Origin: Akebia trifoliata | Lineage: Eukaryota; Streptophyta; Magnoliopsida; Ranunculales; Lardizabalaceae | DNA length: 64,000 nucleotides | Direction: 5' to 3' | Assembly (NCBI GenBank): GCA_017979445.1 | Contig: JADQWC010000708.1 | Coordinates: 1-64,000, forward strand | The notes under the pieces: generated by a model | The model's input: only the letters and a program-made list of their open reading frames with translations | The model's database searches: none | Told to the model about the DNA's origin: nothing | In this document: positions 1 through 11,514 of the stretch, piece by piece | Layout of the letters: each line of letters starts with the position of its first letter | How positions within the stretch are numbered: the first letter of the stretch is position 1 | Position numbers and translations under genes: made by a program

Positions 1-55
1 TGATAAGATGTAGAAGTGCTTCAATGGCGGGTTTGTAATTTTTTTTAGTGTTTTT

Positions 56-131
56 CTCCAAACCGTGTGGGGCCATCTCATCAAAGTTTTCTTCTCCAAA
101 CCGTGTGGGGCCACCTCATCAAAGTTTTCTT
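56..131. repeat. 38-bp tandem duplication, two copies
   Basis: Copies at 56-93 and 94-131 differ at one position (CCATCTC versus CCACCTC). The unit contains CCGTGTGGGGCCA. Read directly from the sequence; no function is implied. Confidence 0.9.
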
Positions 132-823
132 TAACGAAAGTTCAGGGTACTTTCGTCATTAGAAAATATTAAAATTACTAAAATAAGCTTGAAATTCGGA
201 ACTTAAAATCGAGTCTCCGGATTATATAAATTAAAAAGAAATAAAAAAAAATTTCACTAAGTGACTATATCCCCGTTTATCCTCTTATCTGTCATTAATC
301 CCTATAGCAAGTAACTGGTGTGCATGGTTTTAAAATTCGATTTTGTGTCTCGTCTCGAACAAATTTTTCGATACGATTGACATGTCTAATTTCAAAAAAA
401 AATAATAATAATAATGTGAGGTATTAAATCTTGTACTAACAATTGACTTGTGTGTTCATCTCATTTACGCTTGATACCGAGACAATTAGGATGACACATC
501 TCGGTCTTTGACGAGTTTTGAAACTATGCTAGAGTTGTCATTAATCCTCATACTTGGTAATTGGTGTACCTGAGATGCAATAATTTCTTTCAGTTCGTGA
601 AAGAGAGTATTTAAATTAGGTTAAATAAGTATGTCATCCTTAAATAAGGAATGCTCCTCATGAAAATTTAAATCAAAAGTGAAAGTAAACTGAAAGAACT
701 TGAGTTTATGCCCTTATGTGATGCGAGCGTATGTTAGAGAGGGGTGGTAGAAAATCATTACACTTGTTTAAAATAGGATGAAGATGAGAGGTTTTTTTTT
801 TTTTTTTAAGTGTCATGATAATA

Positions 824-970
824 TGACACCCCCACTCTGATGCACGTCCTCATCAAAGAATCGTAGATCATTTGCCTCGGGATGCATAAGAAAAAGATTT
901 ATGATTTTACGTACCCCAAGGCAAATGATCGACAATTCTGTGATGGGGACGTGTCTCAAAGGGGGCATCA
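824..970. mobile_element. Hairpin MITE with about 55-bp inverted repeats
   Basis: The left arm beginning near 824 (TGACACCCCCACTCTGATGC) is the imperfect reverse complement of the right arm ending near 970 (GGGACGTGTCTCAAAGGGGG). The match runs inward to GATCATTTGCC on both sides and leaves a short loop near 895-915. This is a foldback or MITE structure. A related element lies at 50369-50548, sharing terminal GATGCCCC and an ACGTCC core. The target duplication is not clear, so the ends are approximate. Confidence 0.65.
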
Positions 971-1694
971 AAAAATCATTACACTTTTCTGAATGATTTT
1001 GAAGAAGAGAAATCAATTGGATTTTGAGAGAAAATTGGATTTTTTTAGAGCTTTTGCACACCAAATTCTACTTATAACACACCAATGTTTTATGGAAAGA
1101 GTTGCTTAATTTTAAAAAGACTGCTGTGTTGTAAGAAAAAGTTAGGGTGAAAATTTTTTGGTAAAGGTGAGCATGATCAGGTTTCAAAAATACTATTAGA
1201 GGTGGGGATGGTTAAAAAAATTACACCCAAGTCGGGGTTGGGGCGGGTTCGGAGGGAACTCCCATCTCGTTGCCATCCTACCCTATGGCACTACATTATG
1301 TTATTAGAGGCTACAAGGTAAGTTCAAGAGCCCTTGATAAGTTTTCAAAACTTAGTGAATCATACTAAGTTAGTAAGGCCAAACTTAGTCGAATACCCAC
1401 CCCCCTCTCAAAAAAAGAAAAAAAAACAAAAAAAAAAGATGTTAATTAAGATCTCTCAGATCCTGACTACTTAAGAGATTGACAGTTTTCAAAAATAAAG
1501 AACTCTTTTATTGTGTTGGTTTTCCTTCATTTTCAATTCTTAGAAGCAATTTCTAATCACTATCAAACACATTACCTATCATTTGAATAAAAAAAAGTCA
1601 AAAGTTTTATTCCCACACTAACTATTTTCATACCAAATCAGTTTTATGAAATGAAGATGACAATACCAAAACCTTATCCCAAATATTTGGGCTT

Positions 1695-1930
1695 TGTTAC
1701 ATGAGTCCTATTACTTTATTAATATGATCTATATTTTTGTATAATTGAGCTAAGCATATATTAATCCAACTTATATTAGAAAAATAATAATTATTTCAAA
1801 AAATATTCAAAATGATTTTAATAAGACAACTTGGACAAGTCAACTCAGTCGTGGTTGGTGACCGGACAAGATGAGTACTCCATGAGTCAGGATGATGGAG
1901 TAATATATTATAGTTGGATTAAGAAAGAAT
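1695..1930 (+). repeat. Dispersed direct repeat, copy 1
   Basis: This stretch aligns by eye with 2570-2845. Shared segments in order include TCCTATTACTT, TGATCTATAT, TCCAACTTATA, AGAAAAATAATAATTATTT, AAAATGATTTTAA and CCATGAGTCAGGATGAT. The copies have diverged and carry small indels. They could be two insertions of one uncharacterised repeat, or the ends of a small element of about 1.1 kb. No TG...CA termini were found. Confidence 0.65.
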
Positions 1931-2399
1931 ATCAGGGCCGGCTTATAGATCAAGTGGTCCATTGGTGATGAGATAATGTGCTCATTTTTGTGAAATATGC
2001 ATACATTGAAATAAAAAATAGCTTTGAATTGAATGGGAATTATTAAAAGAAGAAGAAAAAAAGACTTAACAGGAGTTATAAATTCAAGTGATATATAAAG
2101 AGCTCTGCTGTTGCGTCACAACTTTTACTTATTACGCCTCAATTAAAATAATGGAAATAAATAAGGGGTTTTTCTCAAAATGTGTGCAATTAATGTCCAA
2201 ATTCAGATTTCGGTAAATTGTCCATTTTAATTTCCTAAACATGCATTTCGAGTGAATTCATCACTTTTATAATCAATCAATGAATTCTCTGGTATACCTA
2301 CGAATTCGTAGATATTGAAAGTGAGAACTCACTAGTTGATAGTTTATAAAAGTTTTCTTCTCTCTCGACGAAATCCTAACCATTCGACGATACCAACCA

Positions 2400-2402
<3 letters not shown>

Positions 2403-2439
<37 letters not shown>
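2403..2439. repeat. (CT)n microsatellite
   Basis: An uninterrupted CT dinucleotide run of about 18 units, read directly. Confidence 0.95.
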
Positions 2440-2444
<5 letters not shown>

Positions 2445-2569
2445 AACCACACCTGTCCAACAACAACAGCAAAATTGCAAACTTGTGGAATAATTTACTA
2501 AAATCCCCCCGTATCAATTAATGAAATTAATATAACAAAATAAAAATCTTATCCTCTGATTTGGAGTTA

Positions 2570-2601
2570 GCTAAACGAATCCTATTACTTCATTTATTTG
2601 A

Positions 2602-2640
<39 letters not shown>

Positions 2641-2845
2641 GATTGAACTACATCTATTGATCCAACTTATAATAGAAAAATAATAATTATTTAAAAAAAT
2701 TATCCAAAATGATTTTAACAAGATGACTCACTTGGGATAAAAACCTCAAACGAGTCAACTTGAAAGTTTGGTCAACCGGACGAGATGAGAAATCCATGAG
2801 TCAGGATGATTGAAGAATATAGTATAGTTAGATAAATGGAATGGG
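2570..2845 (+). repeat. Dispersed direct repeat, copy 2
   Basis: Partner of 1695-1930. This copy differs by a (TA)n expansion at about 2604-2637 and by an extra segment around 2730-2760 (GGGATAAAAACCTCAAACGA) that the first copy lacks. The 640 bp between the copies contains a CT microsatellite and no visible gene. Confidence 0.65.
2604..2637. repeat. (TA)n microsatellite
   Basis: A TA dinucleotide run of about 16 units inside direct-repeat copy 2. Confidence 0.9.
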
Positions 2846-2869
2846 ACTAGATTGAATGGAGCACGAGAC

Positions 2870-3692
2870 TGTGTTCTCCTCGATCTGCTAAAAGGCCGCC
2901 CAAAGATAGTGAGAATTGCTCATGAACAATTTGGCTTATGGCAACAAATCGTCTATGAATCAATTACCCTCTACTATACCTATTGTTTTAAACTAGGCCC
3001 GCCTTGAGAATGATTGTAGGCAGAAACCTGATGCAGGTAAAGAGTTGGGAGCTCCAACGAAGGGAGCTTCTAAGTCTCTAGCCATAAAGCAAACGGTAAA
3101 GGAAGGAAAGAATAAAGGATGTAACCAAAAACCTTTGGTGATAAAAAAGACCCACCCCATAGATAGACTCGAAATTTAAGAACCATAATGTTGAAGGTAA
3201 AGAGAAGAAGCCGATGACTTTACAGATTGGTTTGAGTTCTACGGGAAGAAGATGATGATGTGTCTCTAAGGTTGGCTAGTCAACCTTGCACCATCCAATG
3301 TGGCAAAAACTTGTGCTGACATGGCGAGTTTTTCTAATGTGGACTCAGCCCATCAATTCAAATATCAAATTTGAATGGAGAAGAATGTGCCAGAGATGGT
3401 TAAGGAAAGCGTGGTTCGTGCAGCCAAAGTTTCCATTCTGAGCAAGGATTCTAATAAAAAAAAGTAGTTATGGATTTGCATAAGGAAACGTTCAACAAGG
3501 AAAGTGAGAGATTGCTTTAACCGATAAGAGTTTTACTGCACAAGGATTTCTTACCAAATTCTGTCAAAGCTTTTGAAAATCCTCCTTTAACTGGCACTGA
3601 AAATGTGCTAGAAGAAGGAGAATTGCCAAATGTGTTGGAAGATGGATAATTAGCAAACGTTCAAGATGGGTCGTTACTTGCGTTGATGGAGC
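2870..3692 (+). pseudogene. Probable LINE-1-like remnant, left arm (ORF1 side)
   Basis: No long frame is open. The sequence is more GC-balanced than its flanks, and its broken translations have a gene-like composition rather than low complexity. It stops at the Copia-1 5' LTR. The sequence resuming after the Copia-1 3' LTR (39817 onward) encodes a LINE-1-type endonuclease. The simplest reading is one plant LINE interrupted between ORF1 and ORF2. I cannot see a diagnostic zinc knuckle or RRM here, so the assignment rests on position. Confidence 0.3.
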
Positions 3693-4122
3693 TGTTAGCC
3701 CTGATTTACGTGGATGATTTAGAACCACCATTTTCTGAGCTCATGAGGTAGTCCACGATGCTCCATCACGTTTCCTATAGTTAAGAAACGTAACCTATTT
3801 TAGATCTGGGTATGGCAACGAACCAAAACATGGTCGAGTGCTTGATAGAAGCCTCGACCAAGTTTGGTTATAAAAAGAACCGTTTGGTCCCCAAAACTTC
3901 TCACTCTCTCAATCTCCTTCATTTTTACACCATCTAAGGAGTGAATCAGAGTTTTGGAAGTACCAAATCAAGACCGAAAGATCCACAATGTAAGAGTAAA
4001 AAATCAATGGCTGGAGGTATATATTTCATACAGATTTTTGGGCATTTTTTTCAGATTCCGATTCTCAGATTATTTTTACATTTATCTAGAAAATCGATTT
4101 TCAAATTAAGTTATGATTTACA
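3693..4122 (+). repeat. Copia-1 5' LTR
   Basis: It starts TGTTAG and ends ...TTTACA, and aligns along its length with 39395-39816 (differences scattered, including a few small indels). It is followed directly by a tRNA primer site. A TATAAAAA box lies at 3869-3876 within GGTTATAAAAAGAACC, giving a likely transcription start about 30 bp downstream. Confidence 0.88.
3869..3876 (+). promoter_or_regulatory. TATA box of the Copia-1 LTR promoter
   Basis: TATAAAAA sits in the middle of the LTR and is conserved in the 3' LTR at 39571-39578. Position within the LTR is typical of the U3/R boundary. Confidence 0.65.
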
Positions 4123-4124
4123 TT

Positions 4125-4137
4125 TGGTATCAGAGCC
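4125..4137 (+). promoter_or_regulatory. Copia-1 primer binding site (initiator tRNA-Met)
   Basis: TGGTATCAGAGCC begins 2 bp after the LTR. This is the standard plant copia primer site, complementary to the 3' end of cytosolic initiator tRNA-Met. It fixes the orientation as plus. Confidence 0.92.
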
Positions 4138-5330
4138 ACAAAATCTCTACCTTGATAATTTATTTTTATTTTTATGTATCCGAAAATATTTATATTTCTT
4201 TGTTTTTGATTGAATTTTTTTTTTAATTTGATTTTGATACATACTGGAGCTAGAAATCATTGAGAAATTAGATTTCTAATTTTATGTATTTTTAAAATAA
4301 TTTTTTAATGTTAAAATATTGATTTGGAGATCGATTTTGATTGTTGGGTTGCATCGGATAGAAATTGGAATGTCGAAAAATCATTGAGAAATTAGATTTA
4401 TAACTTTTATGTATTTTTTAAACTATATTTATATATTTTTTGGAGTTTTATCTGATGAGTTGTATCATATCGAAATCGGATAGAAATCGAATCGAAATTG
4501 ATAGAAATCGGATAGACTGAAAGTTGAAGAAGACCAATTTCTATAAATAAAACAAATAAATAAAATACATTTTAAAATTGTTTAGGCATTTATTTAACAT
4601 CATGCCTACCTTTTATTTATTTATTTATTTATTTTGCATATGATGTTCAGTTTGTTTAATTGTATGCAATTTATTCATATTTATATATATTTGCATGTAT
4701 TAATTATTCTACTTAAATTAATTATACAAATTTTTTAGATGAATATTTATGCTTGAAATTATAGGATTGATTATGCATAATAATAACACGTTAAGTTCAG
4801 TTAATTTTTTTATGCAAAATAATTTTTTAAGTATAAATGAATAATGTCTAAGTGATCCATATAATTTAGTTAATTAGAGAATAGCCACAACATCTTTAAT
4901 TAAATAAAATTATAATTAATTATGATCACATAAAGTTTATTTAGACATCAATTATAATTAATATAATAAATTTTATCCCACAGGAAATTTTATTATATTT
5001 ATATAATTAATTAGGATAAAATATCAAATTATTCATAACTTATCCACAAGAATTATAAATTAATAATTTAGTAGTTTTATCATAAAGTTTAATATAAGAT
5101 AAAATATATATCAAATTATATACCTTGTATAATTACGAATTAAGTGAATAATTTGATATATTCTATCATAAAGAATGATTGAATATTTTTAATTAAAAAT
5201 TGAGCCCACAGATAATTTTTAATCATTAGACTCAATTTTTTAACATGATTTACGTTGGTAAACATGAAATTATTTAGGTCTTAATTTTAACATAAACATG
5301 TAATTTTTTTCATTTATGTAGCTTCACAAA
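4138..5330 (+). other. Copia-1 untranslated leader, AT-rich
   Basis: A long leader of about 1.2 kb separates the primer site from gag. It is very AT-rich and holds loosely repeated blocks with the motif CCACAG or CCACAAG followed by AATTTTTAAT-type sequence (near 4978, 5043 and 5207). No gene is seen. Confidence 0.7.
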
Positions 5331-6115
5331 CTACGAATTTTTCTGATATCCGATGTGATATTCCCTAATTAAAAGGTGATAACTATAAAGTATGGAAAGA
5401 GAGAATTCTCCTTCATTTAGGATGGATGGATATTGACTATGCTATTAGGAAAAACAAACCACCTGCGATTTCTAATACCAGTTCTACAACGGACATTACG
5501 CTTTATGAAAAATAGGAGCGATCTAATCGCCTCAGCATAATGTTCATTAAGACAAAAAATTTCTACTGGTATTCGTGGTTCCATAGATCAGCATGATAAT
5601 GTCCGGGACTTGCTGAAGGGCATTGATGATCAATTCGTCATTTCAGAGAATGCACTCGCAGGTACCCTAATCATGAAGTTCTCATCCCTAAGGCTTACAA
5701 ATGTCAAAGGTGTGCGAGCACATCATGCATATGAGGGATATTGTAGCTCAATTAAAGATTCTCGATGTTGAAATATCAGATTCCTTTCTGGTGCACTACA
5801 TTTTGAATACCCTTCCGCATCAATACAGGCCCTTCAAAATCTCTTACAACACACATAAAGACAAATGGTCAATTAATGAACTCATGACCATGTGTGTTCA
5901 AGAGGAAGGAAGGCTAATGATGGAACTGGGTGAGAGTACAATGCTGGTTACCCGTAGAAAAGGCAAATCTCAAGCTAATCAGAAAGGGAAAGGTAAAAAT
6001 ACCTCCCCAAGCTGATATCAAGAAAAATTTCAAGTATTTCTTCTGTAAAAAGACGAGACACCTAAAGAAGGAATGCGCCAAATTTAAGAAATGACTTGAG
6101 GATAAAGGTAATTCA
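5331..6115 (+). pseudogene. Copia-1 gag (capsid/nucleocapsid), broken
   Basis: Gag forms the virus-like particle in the cytoplasm. The best segment is the open frame 5701-6015, whose pattern (MRDIVAQLK, LVHYILNTLPHQYRPFKISY, WSINELMTMCVQEEGRL) matches the copia UBN2/gag-polypeptide domain. It is homologous to the gag of Copia-2 at 46349-47377. The N-terminal part (about 5340-5700) is in other frames with stops. A CCHC knuckle remnant (FFCKKTRHLKKEC) follows at about 6035-6075 in a shifted frame. Broken by at least two frameshifts and stops. Confidence 0.8.
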
Positions 6116-6149
6116 ATCTCATTTGTTTGTTATGAATCTAATATGGTTA

Positions 6150-9100
6150 ATATAAATATTAACACATGGTGGATTGATTCTGAATCAACAATCCACATTT
6201 CGAATTCCTTGCAAGATTTGTAAAACCTAAGGTAATCAGTGGGAAGTAAGCAAATCATCTTATTCGAAAACAAGATGGGCTCACATGTGGAGGCTGTAGG
6301 AACATGCTATTTAACTTTAAGTAGTGGTTTTGTTTTAGAATTAGAAAAGACCTTTTATGTTCCAAGTTTTTCTAGAAACTTGATTTCAGTTTCAAGACTT
6401 GTACATTTTGGATATTCCTTTCACTTTTAAGAAATATCATTTAATTTATTTTATAAATCTAATTGTATTGGGAATGGTATTTTGTCTGATGGTCTTTACT
6501 GCATTAATTTCCAAAACAATACCACTTATAATGCTATGCATGTTCAAACTGGCACTAAAAGATGTGTTATTAATAAGGATTCCTCTACATTATGGCACCA
6601 GAGATTAGGTCATATCTCCATAGAAAGAATTAAAAGATTAAAAAATGATGGAGTACTTAGTACTCTGAATTTTACGGATTTTGAGATTTGTGTGAACTAC
6701 ATAAAGGGAAAGTAGACCAACAAGTCAAAGAAAAGTGCTAAAAGGAGTTCAGGTATATTAGAAATCATACACACTGATATATGTAGTCCAAACATGGATT
6801 CACATAGTCAGAAATACTTCATCTCCTTCATAGATAATTATTCACGATATATATATCTCTACATATTTCATAATAAAAACGAAGCATTAGATGCCTTTAA
6901 AATCTTTAAGGTTGAAGTAGAGAAACAATGCGGTAAACAAATTAAGATCGTGAGATCAGATAGAGGTGGAGAATATTATAGATACACAGAGAATGGATAA
7001 GCACCTGGGCCATTTGCAAAGTTTCTTCAAGAGCATGGGATTGTTGCCCAATACACCATGCCTGGTTCACCGGATCAGAATGGTGTGTAGCAGAAAGAAG
7101 AAATCGAACATTATTGGACATGATATAGAGTATGCTGAGCAACTCCAATTTTTCAAATTCATTACGGGCAGAAGCACTTAAGACGAAAGTGTATATATTA
7201 AACCGAGTTCCAACCAAGGTTGTTCCTAAAATGCCATTTGAATTATGGAAAGGTTGAAAACCAAATTTACAACATATGCACGTTTCGGGATGCCCGTCTA
7301 AAGTAAGATTTTATAATCCACAAGAAAAGAAGTTGGACCCAAAGACCATTAGTGGGTACTTCATTGGATATGCCGAAAGGTTTAAAGGTTACATATTTTT
7401 TGTCCATCTTACAGCACTGGGATCGTGGAATCGAGAAATGCAAAGTTTTTTGAAAATGACTTGATCAGTGGGAAGGATCAAATCAGGACTATAGGTTCTA
7501 AGAATGATCACTCAGAGTCTCAACCTTCCACTTCAAGTGATAGATTGGTTATTGTTTACAGCACCCATCAAGTACAAACTGGTGTTGAACAACCAATCAT
7601 TGAAGTTTCACAAGCTGTTGACAACATTCCGGTAGATCAGGTTGTTCAAGAGTTACCCAGACTTCTGAACAATGAGTTGCACCTTATACTTCCGAGGAAG
7701 ATGATGATGCGACATTAAGAAGATCTGCTAGAACTAAGAAATCAACAATTTCTGGTGATTATGTTGTGTATCTACAAGAATCTGACTACAACATTGAAGC
7801 TAAAAATGATCATGAATCTTTTTTGCAAGCCATGAGTTGCAAAGAATCATAATTATGGTACAATGCCATGGAAGAAGAGATGAATTCTATGAAGAGTAAT
7901 GGAGTCTAGAACCTTGTTGAGTTGCCTAATAATGCAAAAGCTATTGGTTGTAAATGGGTCTTTAAGACAAAGAAATACTCATTAGGCAACATTGAGAGAT
8001 ACAAGGCAAGACTCGTTGCTAAAGGATTCACTCAGAAGGAAGGAATCGATTACATGGAGACTTTTTCTCCTGTATTTAAGAAAGATTCCTTGCGTGTTAT
8101 TTTGGCATTAGTAGCCCATTTTGACTTGGAGTTACAACAAATGGATGTGCAAACAGTATTTCTTAATGGAGATCTAAAGGAGGAGGTTTACATGAAACAA
8201 CTTGAAGGATTCCCCTCTAGTGATGGTGAGCAATTGGTTTGCAAGCTCAAGAAATCCACATATGGTTTAGAACAATCATCACGCCAATGGTATTTGAAAT
8301 TTCATAATGTAATTTCTTCATTTGGTTTTGTTGAAAATATTATGGATCAATGTATATACCAGAAGGTCAGTGTGAGTAAAATTTGTTTCTTGTTTTATAT
8401 GTGGATGATATTTTGCTAGCAACTAATGATAAGGGTTTGCTGCATGAGGTGAAACAATTCCTCTCTAAAAACTTTGATATGAAGGATATAGGTGAGGCGT
8501 CTTATGTCATTGGCATTAAGATTCATAGAAATAGATTTCGAGGTATCTTGGATCTGTCGCAGGAAACCTATATCAATAAGGTTTTAGAGAGATTTCGGAT
8601 GAAGGATTGTTCACCAAGTGTTGCTCCCATTGTGAAGGGGATAGGTTCAATTTGAACCAATGCCCGAAGAACAATCTTGAGAGGGAACAAATAAAAAACA
8701 TTCGATATGTTTCTGCTGTTGGAAGCCTAATGTATGCTCAAGTCTGCACAAGACCTGAAATTGCATTTGTTGTGGGAATGTTGGGACGATATCAGAATAA
8801 TCCAGGTTTACACCACTGGAGAGCTGCAAATAAAGTAATGATGTACCTTCAAGGAAGTAAGAATTACATGCTTATGTATAGACGGACGGACAATCTGGAA
8901 GTAATTGGCTACTCAGATTCAGACTTTGTTGACTGTGTATATTCATGCAAATCAACATCAGGTTATATTTTTATGATGACCGATGGAGTTGTATCATGGA
9001 GAAGTGCCAAGCAGACCTTGACTGCCACTTCCACTATGGAGGTCGAGTTTGTTTCTTGTTTTGAGGCTACTTCGCATGGTGTATGGCTTAAGAGTTTCAT

Positions 9101-9377
9101 ATATGGGCTTAGAATTATGGATTCTATCTCTAGGCCATTAAGAAAGTATTGCGACAATTTAACTGCTGTTTTCATGGCTAAGAACAACAAAAGTGGAAGT
9201 CGAAGTAAACACATCGACATTAAGTATTTAGCCATAAGGGAACGTGTTAAAGAAAAGAAAGTGGTCATTGAACACGTTAGCACTAAATTGATGATCGCTA
9301 ATCCTTTGACTAAAGATATGCCACCGTTGAAATTCAAGGATCATGTAGTGAATATGGGACTTGGTTCCATTATGTAG
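6150..9377 (+). pseudogene. Copia-1 pol (protease, integrase, RT, RNase H), broken
   Basis: Domains in order. Protease is at about 6167-6230 with WWIDSES in place of the usual DSG. GAG-pre-integrase is at about 6585-6715 (LWHQRLGHIS, then CVNYIKGK before a stop). The integrase core is at about 6770-7250 (HTDICSP, FIDNYSRY, VRSDRGGEYY). RT runs from about 7922 to 8655 (GCKWVFKTK, YKARLVAKGFTQKEGIDY, QMDVQTVFLNGDL, then YVDDILLA after a frameshift near 8390). RNase H is at 8607-9377 (SAVGSLMYAQVCTRPEIAF, YSDSDFVDC, SKHIDIKYLAIRE). Several stops and frameshifts separate the parts. The last frame ends shortly before the nested insertion. Confidence 0.88.
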
Positions 9378-9474
9378 TTTTTCATTGTATGTACAATGTT
9401 ATATAATGAAACTCTTATGATTGTAATGTTTTCTCATATTTATGTGCACCTTAATTTATTTTGAGAAATTTCAT

Positions 9475-9479
9475 TTGTG
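9475..9479. repeat. Target-site duplication of element A (left copy, TTGTG)
   Basis: TTGTG abuts the TGAAAGC terminus of element A. The same 5 bp follows its other terminus at 39187-39191. Joining the flanks restores continuous Copia-1 3' sequence. Confidence 0.92.
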
Positions 9480-11099
9480 TGAAAGCACCCTCGATCCACG
9501 GGGTACGCGGATCCGCTTTTGACCTGTGAGGTTTGGGAGTCGTAACTTAGTTATTACGATCTAGAAACCGAATATAGACTCTAAACGGATAAATCAACTA
9601 ATCTACTACAAAAATATGGGTCTGGGGATCACGTTACGGGGTTGGAAAATGTTAGGCACTAACCCCGTCCGGCCAATGCTGGTCTCTACTTATCCCAATA
9701 AAACTACATTGCTAACTAAAAGACCTAAATAAATAAATAAATAAAAGAATTTTACCTTTGAACGCAACGATTCTATTCCATCAGATCTGAAAAAATCGCT
9801 CTTTGTACAGTACTCCTCACTTTGTTCTGTCTCCGAATCTGATTTCTAATCTCTGAGGCAAGGTATTTCTTTCTTAGATCTAGATTCTTCGAATTTGTTT
9901 ACGAATTTCTAGATGTTTTTGAAGGGCTTCTAGGTGTTTTTTAAGCTAAAATCGAAGTTTGAGATGCTAGGAAAGCTTTTTGACCTACTTCTCTTAGGAT
10001 TTATTATTTGATACGAAAATAGAGTGTGGAGGCTCCTATTTATAAAGTTTTTTTAGAAGAATTAGGGTTTGATTAGGGTTAGGGTTTACATTGACTTATT
10101 CTTTAAGGTTTTAATTTAAGATTTTGACTTTAGTCTTATGAGATTGACTTTATTAGTTTAGATTAGGGTTTTGACTTTAGTCTTATGAGATTGACTTAAT
10201 CTTTCTTGGTTGACTTTTAATATCTTGACTTTAGTCTTACTTGATTGACTTAATTTTGACTTTAGTCTTACTTGATTGACTTTAATACCTTGACTTTAGT
10301 CTTGCTTGATTGACTTTAATTTTTTGGAGAACCCCCCTCTATTATATCTTTAATTCTTTGGACCCCCAAATGGAGGGGTCCTTTAAGAAATATCTTGGCA
10401 ACACTCAACAATTTTGCCTGAGAGCCTGATTGATCGATTTTTTTAGTTTAAAATTTTAAATTAATTTTATTAATGTTTCACTTAAATTATTTAATATTTT
10501 ATTTATTAATTTCAAAATTTTTAATTATAAAAATTGTGAAATTACCGTTTTACCCTCGGAGATGACTTTTCGCTTTTTAAGTCGATTTTTTATGTTCAAG
10601 GATGTTTTAGAATCGATTTTTCGTAAGAAATTCAATGAAAATATTGGTTTGTATTATTTATGAATTTTTTTGTGTGAAATGGTCGTGAACTTTATAAGGT
10701 GTATTTTTGTAATTTTATCAAATTTTATGAAAATTGGCTAAATGAGTTATTTAGTTTCGATTTGTTATTTTATTTGTTCGAGAGGGTTTTCCTAAGCATA
10801 ATGTAAGCTCTAGTGATATTTTAAGGTTAGAGGTATTTTGTAATTTGATCATTTTTTAGTGATTTTTATCGTGAAGCTTCTTTTTATCTGAAAAATGATG
10901 ATTTCTAAGCTTTTGGGGTTATATTTTCCTAGCGTAGCGTGGTTTCTATAGTTTTGTCAGTTCGAGATACCTCATCCGGATTTCTGAAACATATCTAGTA
11001 ACAAAATAAAGCATTGGAATAAACATCCATCATTGAGAATCATTACGATCGGATTGACAAGTTGATTAATCAGGCGAGTGCAAAAATGGGATGTCTACA
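9480..11099 (-). repeat. Element A 3' LTR (1620 bp)
   Basis: On the plus strand it runs TGAAAGCACC... to ...ATGTCTACA, the reverse of TGTAGACA...GCTTTCA. It matches 37437-39186 but is 130 bp shorter because of internal deletions (for example near 9965). It carries the repeated TTGACTTTAGTCTTA blocks (10110-10320) and a reversed TATA region (CTCCTATTTATAAAG near 10036). Confidence 0.9.
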
Positions 11100-11113
11100 G
11101 ATGCCCCTCTTTG
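11100..11113 (-). promoter_or_regulatory. Element A polypurine tract
   Basis: Read on the minus strand, AAAGAGGGGCATC directly precedes the LTR TGTAGACA. This is the plus-strand primer position and confirms that 9480-11099 is the 3' LTR. The same sequence precedes the 3' LTR of element B. Confidence 0.85.
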
Positions 11114-11514
11114 GTAGAGGGTTGAAACAAACTAGATAGCAAATATATTTTGGTAAATAGTGCGATATCTGAGTACCAAAGCTAGTGACATTTTATTTTG
11201 CAGCCTGATTTAGCAATTCGTTGGGGTGTTCGGATCCTTGAGGGTAAAACTCTCCCCGAACTAAAAAATGTTAGGTCCTTGAGCACGAGCTCTCACTAGC
11301 AGTGTCAGATCCTTGAATTTTAGAAAATTCTCCTTGACTGATGTAACAACTGTGCAAGTGTGTGGACTTAAAATTTGAGATAGATTTCAAAGAGTTTGAG
11401 TAAAATCTTAGCACAAAGTGAATATAAATTAAGCATAAACTGAGCATAATCTGATCATAGATTGAGCATAAATTGAGCATAATCTGAGCATAACTGAGTA
11501 TAATCTGAGCATAA

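Larger units (their letters stand above)
1..2869. other. AT-rich intergenic DNA, no gene seen
   Basis: No coding region with a recognisable product was found on either strand. The stretch is AT-rich with homopolymer runs. Apart from the small repeats listed separately (tandem duplication, hairpin MITE, two dispersed direct repeats, CT and TA microsatellites) I see nothing that can be named. Small open frames here have no family resemblance and low-complexity translation. Confidence 0.6.
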
